A DNA stretch of 62,230 nt from CAZVWW01 sp964631265 (GCA_964631265.1 CAZVWW010000003.1:1-62230); one strand, 5' to 3'. Shown: positions 8,921-18,450, numbered from the stretch's first letter. Program-made: numbers and translations. Notes: generated by a model not told the origin, from the letters alone.

Positions 8921-10002
8921 TGAAGCCACCTCCGAGTTGTCTTGATGAGATTGAGTAAAAAGAACGCGTTGTACCTGGTTTTGATCCGTACCAGATAAGG
9001 GCCGTACAGAAACTCAAGCATCGTTGACATGAAAGTGTTAAGGGCATTGATTTTACCATAAAAAAATCTGTTGCCGGCTAATTCAAACGATTGATCATTA
9101 ATGATGATTCTCCCCTGCCCACTCACATACTTCTTTTTTTCCTTTCCATGCCACATATTAAGATGAGCGTCTCCGATCTCCTTATCTTTCTTCAATTGTC
9201 GTTCTTTCAGAAACTGTTCAAGCATTTTCTTTTGTTCCTTGACAACGTGGTGAACGGAATGCCCGGAGATAAAGCCGGTTTCTGAGATATGCCAGCTATT
9301 GCCACATTTGAAGCAATAAGCATCATTTCCTTTGGCGTTCACCGTGCTAAAGGCCTGACAGGCCGGACAAAACCAGATAATCCTCTCGATGCCGGCAGCC
9401 CTCGATGAACCCTTGTAAAGATACCCGGTTTTTCTCTGCCATTCCCAGTCCGATTGTTGGATATGATCCAAAGCCGAAGAGTCTGAGAATTCCTTTATAT
9501 TCAGTTCGATAGGGCCATAACGCCTCTTATCCGCCCATCGGGGATTAACCAGATAACCCCCGCTGATCCTCACAGCTACAATTGGTATTGTACCTCTGTC
9601 AAGGAGCTTACTTGTACCGCCGTAAACATTCTTTGAAACACCGTCCCAGGTGGCGTTCCCTTCGGCGAAAATCCCAACGGTTCTGCCGCTTTTAATATAT
9701 TTCAAGACTTTATAAATAGTCCTCAAATCGCTGGTTTCCTTTTGTTTTGATATCATATCCATATTTCTCAAAACATGTGATACGACGGGGTTTTGAAAAA
9801 CAGCGTTGTTGATGATAAAAGAGACCGGTTTTCCAATCACAGACAGCAGAAAGAAGGGGTCAACATCCTGGGTGTGGTTGGCGATTAGTATGTAAGGCGG
9901 TTCTGGAAATGTCCCGACAATCTTCAGGTCATAGCGGTTTTTAATCCATAATTTGATGAAAGGCAAAGCGGCCCCCCACAATAGTCTGCTTCTTGTTCTC
10001 AC
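8902..10002 (-). CDS. PlsC-like 1-acylglycerol-3-phosphate acyltransferase with zinc-ribbon extension
   Basis: 366 residues, longer than the usual 200-250 for PlsC. The N-terminal half has the acyltransferase block I NHTQDVD (HX4D, near residue 42) and a block III-like AEGNATWDG near residue 114, as in enzymes that acylate lysophosphatidic acid at the membrane. The C-terminal half contains CPAC followed about 17 residues later by CFKCG, a four-cysteine zinc ribbon near residues 212-237, then a charged region and a final basic hydrophobic stretch. The GTG start at 10002 follows AAGGAG. Overlaps gltS downstream. The enzyme class is well supported; the role of the extension is unknown, and other glycerolipid acyl acceptors are possible. 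Confidence 0.75.
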   Translation of the reverse strand: MRTRSRLLWGAALPFIKLWIKNRYDLKIVGTFPEPPYILIANHTQDVDPFFLLSVIGKPVSFIINNAVFQNPVVSHVLRNMDMISKQKETSDLRTIYKVLKYIKSGRTVGIFAEGNATWDGVSKNVYGGTSKLLDRGTIPIVAVRISGGYLVNPRWADKRRYGPIELNIKEFSDSSALDHIQQSDWEWQRKTGYLYKGSSRAAGIERIIWFCPACQAFSTVNAKGNDAYCFKCGNSWHISETGFISGHSVHHVVKEQKKMLEQFLKERQLKKDKEIGDAHLNMWHGKEKKKYVSGQGRIIINDQSFELAGNRFFYGKINALNTFMSTMLEFLYGPYLVRIKTRYNAFFLLNLIKTTRRWLQCFGKQ

Positions 10003-10121
10003 ATGAGTCTCCTTCTGTCATTATTTGAGGATTTAATACAGTTTTAGTATAACAGAATTTTATTAAGAACTGTTTTCATATTGAATAGTTTAGAGCGATA
10101 ACCAGTCTGTTTGTTTTTCTA

Positions 10122-10130
10122 TGATAAAAT
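10122..10130 (+). promoter_or_regulatory. Extended -10 promoter for urocanase
   Basis: TGATAAAAT (TGn plus TAAAAT) about 32 nt before the hutU ATG. A weak TTG-rich -35 region lies upstream. Confidence 0.4.
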
Positions 10131-10162
10131 AGAGGAAAAGAACACATAACGGGGGAGATAAA

Positions 10163-12172
10163 ATGATTGAGAATTCAAAGATCGGCGAAGCGATGACCAT
10201 TAAACTTTCAGAAGAACTGCCTGAAAAAAAGGAGTTTGAAGAAGGGATCAGAAGAGCACCCAAACGTGAACTGACGTTGACGAAGCGGGAGAAGAAAATG
10301 GCGTTGAAAAACGCCCTCCGGTATATTCCGCAGGCTCTTCATGAAGAACTTGCTTCCGAATTCTTGAATGAACTTGATACAATGGGACGGATTTATGGGT
10401 ACCGTTACAGACCGGCGGGACGGATATATGGGAAGCCGATTGACCAGTACAAAGGGAACTGCATTGAAGGAAAAGCGATACAGGTTATGATAGAGAACAA
10501 TCTGGATTTTGAGATTGCCCTCTACCCTTACGAACTGGTGACCTATGGGGAAACCGGTCAGGTCTGTCAGAACTGGATGCAGTATCGGTTGATCAAGCGT
10601 TATCTGGAAAGGCTGACGGATGAACAGACACTTGTTGTGGCCTCGGGTCATCCGCTCGGACTCTTCAAATCGTCAAAAGCCAGTCCCAGGGTGATTCTGA
10701 CGAACTCACTGATGGTGGGACTGTTTGACAATCAGGAGGACTGGCACAGAGCCGCCGCTCTCGGTGTTGCCAATTATGGTCAGATGACCGCCGGCGGGTG
10801 GATGTACATCGGTCCTCAGGGAATTGTTCACGGGACTTTCAACACCCTCCTGAACGCCGGTAGAAAACAGCTGGGCATTCCGGACGATTCTGATCTAACG
10901 GGCCATCTCTTTATATCCTCCGGGCTTGGGGGAATGAGCGGTGCCCAGGGGAAGGCGGTTAAGATTGCCAATGGTGTTGGCATCATTGCTGAGGTGGACC
11001 ACTCCAGGATACAGACGCGGAAAAATCAGGGTTGGATCGATGCGATATATGAAGAGCCTGCAGAGGTATTTAAGGCCGCGGAAGAGTACCGGAAAGAGGA
11101 AAAGGCCGTTTCACTCGCTTTTTACGGGAATATCATTGATTTACTTGAATATGCCGTTAATGAAAATATCAAGATTGAATTGCTATCCGATCAGACCTCG
11201 TGCCATGTTCCGTATGACGGCGGATACTGTCCACAGGGTCTGACGTTCAGCGAAAGAACGGAGATGCTCAGAGAGAATAAAGAACAGTTCAAAGACCTTG
11301 TCACACGCAGTTTGAAAAAGCATTTCTCACTCATCAGGCAATTGGTTGACAAAGGAACTTATTTTTTTGATTATGGGAACAGCTTCATGAAGGCGGTCTT
11401 TGATGCAGGAGCAAAGGCGATCGCCAAAAACGGGAAGGATACTTCCGAAGGGTTCATATTTCCATCCTACGTGGAGGATATCATGGGGCCGATGTTGTTT
11501 GACTATGGGTACGGTCCCTTTCGATGGGTTTGTCTGAGTGGAAGACATGAAGACCTGTTGAAAACCGACAGGGCGGCCATGAACTGTATCAACCCTGACA
11601 GAAGAGGGCAGGATCGGGATAATTATATCTGGATCAGAGATGCCGACAGCAACAAACTGGTTGTGGGAACCCAGGCGAGAATCCTGTATCAGGACGCTGA
11701 AGGCAGGAAAAATATCGCTCTCAAATTCAACGCCATGGTCAGAAAGGGAACGATTGGACCTGTCATGCTCGGAAGAGATCATCATGATACAGGAGGAACT
11801 GACTCACCCTTCAGAGAGACGGCCAACATAAAAGACGGGAGTAATATTATGGCGGATATGGCCACCCATTGTTTTGCCGGGAACAGTGCCAGGGGAATGA
11901 GCATGGTGGCCCTGCATAACGGCGGGGGTGTTGGAATCGGCAAGGCCATCAACGGGGGATTTGGACTGGTCCTTGACGGAAGTGAACGGGTGGACACGAT
12001 CATTCAGAAAGCGATCCCCTGGGATGTTATGGGTGGTGTTGCCAGAAGAGCCTGGGCAGGCAATGACAATGCTGTTTCCACCTCGATAGATTATAATGTT
12101 GAGAATCAGGCAACAGATCATATCACCATCCCGTATCGAGTTGATGAAAAGATAATCAACGAGTTGCTCTAA
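10163..12172 (+). CDS. hutU: Urocanate hydratase
   Basis: 669 residues, the long form of urocanase seen in many anaerobes (the classical form is about 550). It hydrates urocanate to 4-imidazolone-5-propionate with tightly bound NAD+, the second step of histidine degradation. Recognisable conserved blocks are the N-terminal QNWMQYRLI, the glycine-rich YIGPQGIVHGT, the NAD-binding SSGLGGMSGAQ near residue 250, DQTSCH with the conserved cysteine, and GRDHHD with RGMSMVALHNGGGVG near the C-terminus. The ATG at 10163 follows GGGGGAG. No histidine ammonia-lyase, imidazolonepropionase or HutG/formimidoyltransferase gene is nearby, so the rest of the pathway must be elsewhere. The next gene starts 24 nt downstream. 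Confidence 0.93.
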   Translation: MIENSKIGEAMTIKLSEELPEKKEFEEGIRRAPKRELTLTKREKKMALKNALRYIPQALHEELASEFLNELDTMGRIYGYRYRPAGRIYGKPIDQYKGNCIEGKAIQVMIENNLDFEIALYPYELVTYGETGQVCQNWMQYRLIKRYLERLTDEQTLVVASGHPLGLFKSSKASPRVILTNSLMVGLFDNQEDWHRAAALGVANYGQMTAGGWMYIGPQGIVHGTFNTLLNAGRKQLGIPDDSDLTGHLFISSGLGGMSGAQGKAVKIANGVGIIAEVDHSRIQTRKNQGWIDAIYEEPAEVFKAAEEYRKEEKAVSLAFYGNIIDLLEYAVNENIKIELLSDQTSCHVPYDGGYCPQGLTFSERTEMLRENKEQFKDLVTRSLKKHFSLIRQLVDKGTYFFDYGNSFMKAVFDAGAKAIAKNGKDTSEGFIFPSYVEDIMGPMLFDYGYGPFRWVCLSGRHEDLLKTDRAAMNCINPDRRGQDRDNYIWIRDADSNKLVVGTQARILYQDAEGRKNIALKFNAMVRKGTIGPVMLGRDHHDTGGTDSPFRETANIKDGSNIMADMATHCFAGNSARGMSMVALHNGGGVGIGKAINGGFGLVLDGSERVDTIIQKAIPWDVMGGVARRAWAGNDNAVSTSIDYNVENQATDHITIPYRVDEKIINELL

Positions 12173-12196
12173 AACCCTTTTGAAAAGGATAACGAT

Positions 12197-13867
12197 ATGA
12201 ACAGAAAATGGTGGAAAGAAGCAGTTGCATACCAGATATATCCCATGAGTTTTTATGACAGTAACGATGATGGTGTTGGAGATATCAACGGGATTATTCA
12301 AAAACTCGATTATCTTACATCACTTGGTATCAATGCATTATGGTTGAGTCCGTTATATCAATCCCCGAACAAAGATAACGGCTACGATATCAGTGATTAC
12401 TACAGTATCAATCCGGTATACGGGACGATGGCGGATATGGATGAATTACTGCAAAGGGCTCATGAAAAGGGAATTAAAGTGATCATGGACCTGGTCATCA
12501 ATCACACGTCAAACGAGCATTTCTGGTTTCAAGAGTCCCGGAAATCAAGAGATAATCCGTACCGGGATTATTATTACTGGCGAGGTCCGAAAAACAGCCG
12601 GGAGCCGAATAACTGGGCAGCCTTCTTTGAACCGTCGGCCTGGCATTACGATCAGAGAACGGATCAGTATTATCTCGGGGTCTTCTCAGGTTATCAGCCC
12701 GATCTGAACTGGGAGAATCCGAAAGTCAGAAAAGAACTCTATTCAATGATCAACTGGTGGCTGGAAAAAGGCATCGACGGATTCAGACTCGATGCCATTA
12801 ATCTGATCTCAAAGGTTCCCGGGCTTCCTGACAATGAAAGTCATTCAAATGAGCGTTATGTGTTTTCGCACAAAAACTTTGTCGATGGGCCGCGTGTTCA
12901 TGAATTCATAAGAGAGATGAGAGAGCAGACGTTCGACCATTATGATGTCTTTACGGTCGGGGAGTGCGGTTATATCACTCCTGAAAAGGCAAAGCTGTAT
13001 GCCGGCGAAGTGGGGAATGAATTTGATATGGTCTTCATTTTTGAGCATACAGATTATTACAAGGAGCATGGTAAAGACATTAAAAAGTTGAAAGAGATCA
13101 TCAGCCGTTGGCAGACAGAGCTGCATGGAGAGGCTTGGACGGGTCTTTGTTTTTCAAATCATGATCTACCGAGGATCGTCTCCATGTTTGGAGATGAAGG
13201 GCGTTACCGCGAAGAATCGGCAAAACTCTTTGCCATGTTTCTGTTGACGCTGGAGGGAACCCCCTTTATCTTCCAGGGGGATGAGATAGGCATGCCCAAT
13301 ACTTATTATCAGAGCATCGACGCATATCGTGATATCTCCGCTTTCAAACTGTACAACAGATTAAAAAAAGAAGGGCTGGATGAGGAAAGCATCATGAAAC
13401 AGGTGAGAGTATTCTCGAGAGACAGATGCAGAACCCCTATACATTGGGACAATACAAAAAACGCCGGTTTTTCCCGGGTCCGGCCCTGGCTCCAGGTTAA
13501 CGGGCAACAAATGACGATTAATGTTGAGGACAATCTACGCGACCCGGATTCTGTCCTGCATTTCTACAGAAAGATGATCGATTTGAGAAAAAAGAACCCT
13601 GCACTGGTCTACGGTGAATTTGTTTTAGTACAGACTGATCAGGAGGGACTTTTTGCTTATAAGAGAAGACTCGATGAAGACGAGTTTTTCGTTGTGATGA
13701 ATCTCTCTGATCAGAAAAAGACGCTTATTACAAGGGATTTCTCGAAAGGGTGCAACATATTATTGTCGGTTTATCATGACAGAGGAGTTTTGGAAAAGAC
13801 AAGCGGAATGCCTTTCATTACGATGATGCTGAGGCCTTACGAGGCCGTATTGATGAAGTTGTTATAA
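12197..13867 (+). CDS. GH13 alpha-glucosidase / oligo-1,6-glucosidase
   Basis: 556 residues without signal peptide, so cytoplasmic. The (beta/alpha)8 GH13 motifs are complete: DLVINH near 98-103, GFRLDA with nucleophile D199, TVGEC with acid/base E256, and FSNHD with D323. Overall layout and length match the MalL/oligo-1,6-glucosidase group (GH13 subfamily 31), with an unshared B domain and a C-terminal beta domain. It would trim maltodextrin or isomalto-oligosaccharides to glucose. A trehalose-6-phosphate hydrolase is a less likely alternative, since no PTS gene is nearby. It is spaced 24 nt from hutU in the same direction, but the two functions are unrelated, so co-transcription may be incidental. 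Confidence 0.85.
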   Translation: MNRKWWKEAVAYQIYPMSFYDSNDDGVGDINGIIQKLDYLTSLGINALWLSPLYQSPNKDNGYDISDYYSINPVYGTMADMDELLQRAHEKGIKVIMDLVINHTSNEHFWFQESRKSRDNPYRDYYYWRGPKNSREPNNWAAFFEPSAWHYDQRTDQYYLGVFSGYQPDLNWENPKVRKELYSMINWWLEKGIDGFRLDAINLISKVPGLPDNESHSNERYVFSHKNFVDGPRVHEFIREMREQTFDHYDVFTVGECGYITPEKAKLYAGEVGNEFDMVFIFEHTDYYKEHGKDIKKLKEIISRWQTELHGEAWTGLCFSNHDLPRIVSMFGDEGRYREESAKLFAMFLLTLEGTPFIFQGDEIGMPNTYYQSIDAYRDISAFKLYNRLKKEGLDEESIMKQVRVFSRDRCRTPIHWDNTKNAGFSRVRPWLQVNGQQMTINVEDNLRDPDSVLHFYRKMIDLRKKNPALVYGEFVLVQTDQEGLFAYKRRLDEDEFFVVMNLSDQKKTLITRDFSKGCNILLSVYHDRGVLEKTSGMPFITMMLRPYEAVLMKLL

Positions 13868-14417
13868 GGTTTGTCTGTAAGAGGTCTTTCTACTGAAAAT
13901 GGTCCTATTAAAATCGTTATACCGTTAATGTTCGATGTTAGATTGATACTTGGTGCGAAAACGACAATAAAAACGAACTAACCGGTCGTAATCGGAAATA
14001 ATTAACCAAAATAGAGGTTGACAAGATTTGATTTATCCCGGGGTTTTATATATAATGATTCTGTCTTGTATTAATCCGATAAAACTTTCATTTTTTGTAA
14101 AGCAGTACAGGTTAAACTGAATATTCTGTGTTTTACAGAAGAATGAGTAAAAAAACACTTTCCGAAAACTACTCCCGTTTAGAGAACATTTAAGCTCGTT
14201 TTATAAATCTATATTTTTTGTTATTCAACAAAAACCACTACTATTGTTTGTTTACTAATTTAATAATCCAATATTTTTACATTTTCACCGTTTTTAGTTT
14301 CTTGTAACTGAATGCCATTACTATGGGGGTGATACTTGAAAAGCTGATTTTAGGTATTGTTCGTTGGCTATGTTGGGAAATTATTCAGATCAAAGTGCAG
14401 TTTTAAAGGAGGAGAAA
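13868..14417 (+). promoter_or_regulatory. Upstream region and long leader of the glycerol-type ABC operon
   Basis: 550 nt without a convincing gene. TTGATT (14028-14033), a 17-nt spacer and TATAAT (14051-14056) form a good promoter. Transcription from there leaves a leader of about 355 nt before the ATG at 14418. The leader holds a small hairpin TTCTG...CAGAA around 14124-14140, a 16-codon open frame at 14143-14193 with only a weak RBS, and an A/U-rich 8-bp hairpin (14215-14222 with 14227-14234). No known riboswitch class is recognisable to me. Confidence 0.5.
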
Positions 14418-16124
14418 ATGAGTAAAAAGATTATTCTTTCGTTGTTCGTTGTATCATTTTTGTTTTTGAGCTTTTTTGGGACACAGGCCTTTGCGGCAGA
14501 CGAGGCTATTGAGAAATGGGCCGATTATTTCGATCCTTCAGTTCTTTCAAGAGAAGAAAGGATTGCAGAACTCGAATGGTTTAAAGAGGCTGCAGAAGAG
14601 TTCAAAGGAATGGAACTGAAATCAACAGCCGAGGGTATCACAACGCATAAGTTCGAATCACAGGTCCTTGCAGATGCGTTTACCGAAATTACCGGAATCG
14701 AAGTTGTTCATGACATTATCGGTGAAGGTGAGATCGTTGACCGTGTACAGAGGCAGATTCAAACAGGAACAAAGCTGTATGACATTTATGTCAATGATGC
14801 CGATTTAATCGGTACGCATCTCAGATTGAACAGTGCTTTGAATCTTACTGACTTTATGGCGGGTGCCGGTAAAGACGTTACAAACCCGAATCTCGACCTT
14901 GATGACTTCCTGAACCTCGAATTTGGTCAGGATTATGACGGCAATCAGTTGCAGCTTCCCGACCAGCAGTTCGCAAACCTCTACTGGTTCAGATACGACT
15001 GGTTCAACAACCCGGAATTTGAAGAAGAATTCATGGAAGAATACGGTTACGCGCTTGGTGTACCCCTTAATTGGGCTGCATACGAGGATATTGCTGAATT
15101 CTTCACAGGTAAGGAAATTGACGGCGTAGAAGTATACGGTCACATGGACTACGGAAAGAAATCCCCGTCACTCGGATGGAGATTTACAGATGCATGGCTG
15201 TCCATTGCCGGTGCCGGTGACAAGGGTCTACCTAATGGAATCCCGGTTGACGAATGGGGAATCAGAGTCAACGAGAATGGTAATCCTGTTGGAGCCTCCG
15301 TATCAAGAGGTGGAGCGACTAACGGACCTGCAGCGGTATATGCCCTTACAAAATACATTGATTGGTTGAAGAAGTATGCACCACCTTACGCATCATCGAT
15401 GACATGGTCAGAGGCCGGACCTGTTCCTTCAAGGGGAACGGTTGCACAGCAGATGTTCAAGTACATCACATGGCTCTCAGGTGGCGGCTTTACAGACGTT
15501 ACCAGTAATGTAACCGACATGAACGGGAAACCGCTCTGGAGAGTTGCTCCGACACCTCATGGAAAATATTGGGAAGAAGGCATGAAGGTTGGATATCAGG
15601 ACGCAGGTTCATGGACCATTTTGAAGAACAGTGTCGATCTTGAACACCAGAAAGCAGCCTGGCTCTGGGCGCAGTTCTGTGTATCAAAGACTGTATCTTT
15701 GAAGAAGTTCAACATTGGATTCACACCGGTTAGAAAATCCACAGTCTTCTCCGACTACTGGACAGAACATGAAGGCGACCTCGGCGGTATCATCACATTC
15801 TATCGATCACCGAGAGAGAAACTCTACACAGACTCCGGCCCTAATGTTCCTCATTATCCGTTGTTGGCAGAACAGTGGTGGAAATACATATCAAGAGCCG
15901 TAACAGAAGAACTGACACCACAGGAAGCCATGGATGAACTCGCAGCCAAGATGGACGAATTAATGGGAAGATTAAGACTTCCGAATAAATCACCGAAACT
16001 GAACGAACCCAGGAGTGAAGAATACTGGCTGAATCAGCCCGGAGCACCTAAGCCGAAAATCGAAGGAAGAGAAGATCCTAAGACGATCAAGTACGACGAT
16101 CTCGTTAAACAGTGGCAGGATTAA
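14418..16124 (+). CDS. glpV: ABC transporter solute-binding protein, GlpV-like (glycerol)
   Basis: 568 residues with a Sec signal peptide (MSKK, hydrophobic 5-20, AFA cleavage near residue 26). The mature protein is an extracellular solute-binding protein of family 1 but larger than usual. Size, sequence style and gene neighbourhood match GlpV of the rhizobial glycerol importer GlpSTPQV. The start is ATG 14418 right after AAAGGAGGAG; the upstream in-frame ATG at 14364 has no RBS. Unlike the rhizobial order, where the binding-protein gene is last, it is first here and is separated from glpS by a stable hairpin. That arrangement is typical where the binding protein must be made in excess. The substrate is inferred from the gene set. 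Confidence 0.8.
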   Translation: MSKKIILSLFVVSFLFLSFFGTQAFAADEAIEKWADYFDPSVLSREERIAELEWFKEAAEEFKGMELKSTAEGITTHKFESQVLADAFTEITGIEVVHDIIGEGEIVDRVQRQIQTGTKLYDIYVNDADLIGTHLRLNSALNLTDFMAGAGKDVTNPNLDLDDFLNLEFGQDYDGNQLQLPDQQFANLYWFRYDWFNNPEFEEEFMEEYGYALGVPLNWAAYEDIAEFFTGKEIDGVEVYGHMDYGKKSPSLGWRFTDAWLSIAGAGDKGLPNGIPVDEWGIRVNENGNPVGASVSRGGATNGPAAVYALTKYIDWLKKYAPPYASSMTWSEAGPVPSRGTVAQQMFKYITWLSGGGFTDVTSNVTDMNGKPLWRVAPTPHGKYWEEGMKVGYQDAGSWTILKNSVDLEHQKAAWLWAQFCVSKTVSLKKFNIGFTPVRKSTVFSDYWTEHEGDLGGIITFYRSPREKLYTDSGPNVPHYPLLAEQWWKYISRAVTEELTPQEAMDELAAKMDELMGRLRLPNKSPKLNEPRSEEYWLNQPGAPKPKIEGREDPKTIKYDDLVKQWQD

Positions 16125-16160
16125 TTCAGCATTGTAATTGTTTGATTTAGTAATATGTTC

Positions 16161-16183
16161 CTGCCCCGAATCATTCGGGGCAG
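16161..16183 (+). other. Stable intercistronic hairpin after glpV
   Basis: CTGCCCCGAA and its complement pair almost without a loop. The T-run lies about 20 nt away, so it probably protects the 3' end of the glpV message or partially terminates it, lowering expression of the downstream genes relative to the binding protein. Confidence 0.6.
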
Positions 16184-16255
16184 GGACAGTTATTAATACT
16201 TTTTTATGGTGTCTTTCTGGTTTTTAGAAAACTCCAAGAATTCAGAGGTGAGTTT

Positions 16256-17344
16256 ATGGGAATAGAACTGAAAAATGTTTCGAAGACATTTGGAAGAAAA
16301 AAGGCTTTGGATAACGTCAGTCTCAAAATTGATGATGGGGAGTTTGTCTGTTTTCTCGGCCCCTCCGACGCCGGAAAATCTGTTTTGCTGAGAGTGATGG
16401 CAGGTCTCGAAACACTCGACGAGGGCAGGGTCTATTATGACGGTGAGGACGTGACAGATCTGACGGTTAGAAAACGTAATATTGCCATGGTCTATCAGGA
16501 CTTTATCAACTATCCGAATCTAACCGTTTATGAGAACATCGCCTCCCCGCTTCGTGTAGCGAAAAAATATTCAAAGAGAGAAATTGATAAAAAGGTCCAT
16601 GAGGTAGCGGAATTATTAAACATCAATAAAATTCTCAAGCAGAATCCCGAAGAGATAAGCGGTGGACAAAGACAGAGAACCGCAATAGCAAGAGCAATGG
16701 TAAAAGGAGCGAAATACATCTTTCTTGATGAACCCCTGGCCAATCTGGATTATAAACTCAGAGAAGAATTTAGAACCCAGTTGAAGGAGACATTCTCCAA
16801 CAGGGAAGGGGCATTTGTATACGCCACAGCGGATCCCATTGACGCTATGGCACTTTCATCCCACACGGGATATCTATATGAAGGCAGATTATTACAGTAC
16901 GGGGATATACAGGAAGTCTACAACTATCCCAGGTACAGCATGGTTGGCAAGTATTTCAGCAATCCCACGATGAATCTCATTGAGGGAAAACTGAACAGAA
17001 ATGATAAGACTATCGATATCAGCGGCGAGCTGAAGATTAATGTTGCCGATGTGATGGACAAACTGAAAAAGGAAGATTACATTGTCGGTATAAGACCAAA
17101 GGATATCGGATTTCACGAAGGTGAGAATAAGGTCCCGATTGTGGGAGAGCTCTCCCTTAGCGAGATTGTCGGTTCTGAGACAGAACTACATATTGATTAT
17201 CAGGGCAATAATATCATCGTCCTTGAGCCGGAGATAGTCCATTATGATTACGGTACAAAAATAAAAATATTTGTGGATACGACAAGATTATTCATCTTTG
17301 ATAAAGATGATAAGACCTTGGTCACAAAAACAGGGGGGGATTGA
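16256..17344 (+). CDS. glpS: ABC transporter ATPase, GlpS-like
   Basis: 362 residues: an N-terminal ABC ATPase domain (1-230) and a C-terminal regulatory/TOBE-like domain as in carbohydrate importers. Walker A is GPSDAGKS (35-42), the signature is ISGGQ (134-138) and Walker B ends in FLDEP with E159. The H-loop histidine is missing: the usual THD reads TAD at 191-193. This is one of two different ATPases in the operon, as in GlpS/GlpT. ATG 16256 follows GAGGTGA. Its stop lies 2 nt before glpT. It works on the cytoplasmic face as half of a heterodimeric ATPase pair. Confidence 0.82.
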   Translation: MGIELKNVSKTFGRKKALDNVSLKIDDGEFVCFLGPSDAGKSVLLRVMAGLETLDEGRVYYDGEDVTDLTVRKRNIAMVYQDFINYPNLTVYENIASPLRVAKKYSKREIDKKVHEVAELLNINKILKQNPEEISGGQRQRTAIARAMVKGAKYIFLDEPLANLDYKLREEFRTQLKETFSNREGAFVYATADPIDAMALSSHTGYLYEGRLLQYGDIQEVYNYPRYSMVGKYFSNPTMNLIEGKLNRNDKTIDISGELKINVADVMDKLKKEDYIVGIRPKDIGFHEGENKVPIVGELSLSEIVGSETELHIDYQGNNIIVLEPEIVHYDYGTKIKIFVDTTRLFIFDKDDKTLVTKTGGD

Positions 17345-17346
17345 GA

Positions 17347-18450
17347 ATGGCAAAACTTGAGTTTAAAGATATCAGCCATTCTTACGAATACTCTTTTGGT
17401 ACTGTAAAAGACAGAAACAAGGCCAAATGGGTGATAAACGATCTAAACGTTACCTGGGAAGATGGAACCGCAAATGCCCTTCTGGGTCCTTCAGGCGGCG
17501 GTAAAACCACCATGTTGAATATTATTTCCGGGTTACTGAGACCGACAGAGGGACAGGTGTTGATTGACGGAAGGGATGTTACGGATTTATCTCCCCAGCA
17601 GAGAAAGATAGCGCAGGTCTTTCAGTTTCCGGTGGCCTACGATACAATGGATGTCTACAACAACCTGGCTTTTCCGTTAAGAAACAGCGGTTACGGTCAG
17701 GCCAAAATTGATAAAAAGGTAAGAGAGACCTCAGATCTACTCGACCTGGATGAATACCTCTCTGAACCGGCGGGTTCGCTTAACGAAGGTGAGAAACAGA
17801 GGATTTCTCTCGGCAGGGGCATCATCCGGGATGATATCGTTGCCATGCTTCTCGACGAGCCTTTAACCCTCATAGACCCCAAGCTGAAGAACGGTTTGAG
17901 AAGATTACTGATGAGAATTCAGAGGGAACTGAAGCTCACGATGATTTATGTCACCCATGACCAGCATGAGGCTCTGACCTTTGCACAATATGTTTCTATC
18001 CTCAACGAGGGAACGGTCGTCCAGAGCGGGACAGCAACCGAACTCTATGAAAACCCGAAAGAGCCTTTTGTCGGATTCTTCATCGGAAGTCCGGGCATGA
18101 ACTTTGTTGATTGCAATCTGAAAGGCGGGGTCCTCGACTGCAAAGGCTTTGAATTGAACATCAGCCATAAATTACAGGAAAAAGGTGTTGAATCAGAAGG
18201 GGATATGAAGTTAGGCATTCGTCCTGAATCAATCGCAGTCTCGAAGGAACAGCAAGAGAAAACACATCCGTTTGAGATACAGGTCATTGAAAACTTCGGT
18301 CATTATTATATTCTGACCGTTGAAGGGTGCAATTCCCGTCTCAAAGTGCAGGTTTCGAGTGAAATGGATGTATCAAAAGGTGAGGAAATCTACCTGTCCT
18401 TCCCTGCAGATAAACTGATTCTGTTTAAGGAAAAGAAGAGGATTTTATGA
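17347..18450 (+). CDS. glpT: ABC transporter ATPase, GlpT-like
   Basis: 367 residues; the second ATPase of the importer, with the same domain order as GlpS. Walker A GPSGGGKT (47-54), Walker B LLDEP with E171 and the H-loop THD with H204 are canonical. The signature motif is degenerate: SLNEGEKQR (144-152) where LSGGQ is expected. So this subunit has the complementary defect to GlpS (see findings). It also carries an insertion of about 10 residues before the first core strand (KDRNKAKW). I chose ATG 17347 over the in-frame TTG at 17341 that overlaps the upstream stop. Not to be confused with the glycerol-3-phosphate antiporter also named GlpT. Confidence 0.82.
   Translation: MAKLEFKDISHSYEYSFGTVKDRNKAKWVINDLNVTWEDGTANALLGPSGGGKTTMLNIISGLLRPTEGQVLIDGRDVTDLSPQQRKIAQVFQFPVAYDTMDVYNNLAFPLRNSGYGQAKIDKKVRETSDLLDLDEYLSEPAGSLNEGEKQRISLGRGIIRDDIVAMLLDEPLTLIDPKLKNGLRRLLMRIQRELKLTMIYVTHDQHEALTFAQYVSILNEGTVVQSGTATELYENPKEPFVGFFIGSPGMNFVDCNLKGGVLDCKGFELNISHKLQEKGVESEGDMKLGIRPESIAVSKEQQEKTHPFEIQVIENFGHYYILTVEGCNSRLKVQVSSEMDVSKGEEIYLSFPADKLILFKEKKRIL

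Noticed and set aside
10208..10651. 147-codon minus-strand frame inside hutU
   Set aside because: Antisense shadow; the plus strand encodes conserved urocanase blocks throughout.
14143..14193. 16-codon frame as a leader peptide gene
   Set aside because: Weak RBS and no repeated regulatory codons; kept only as a remark on the leader.
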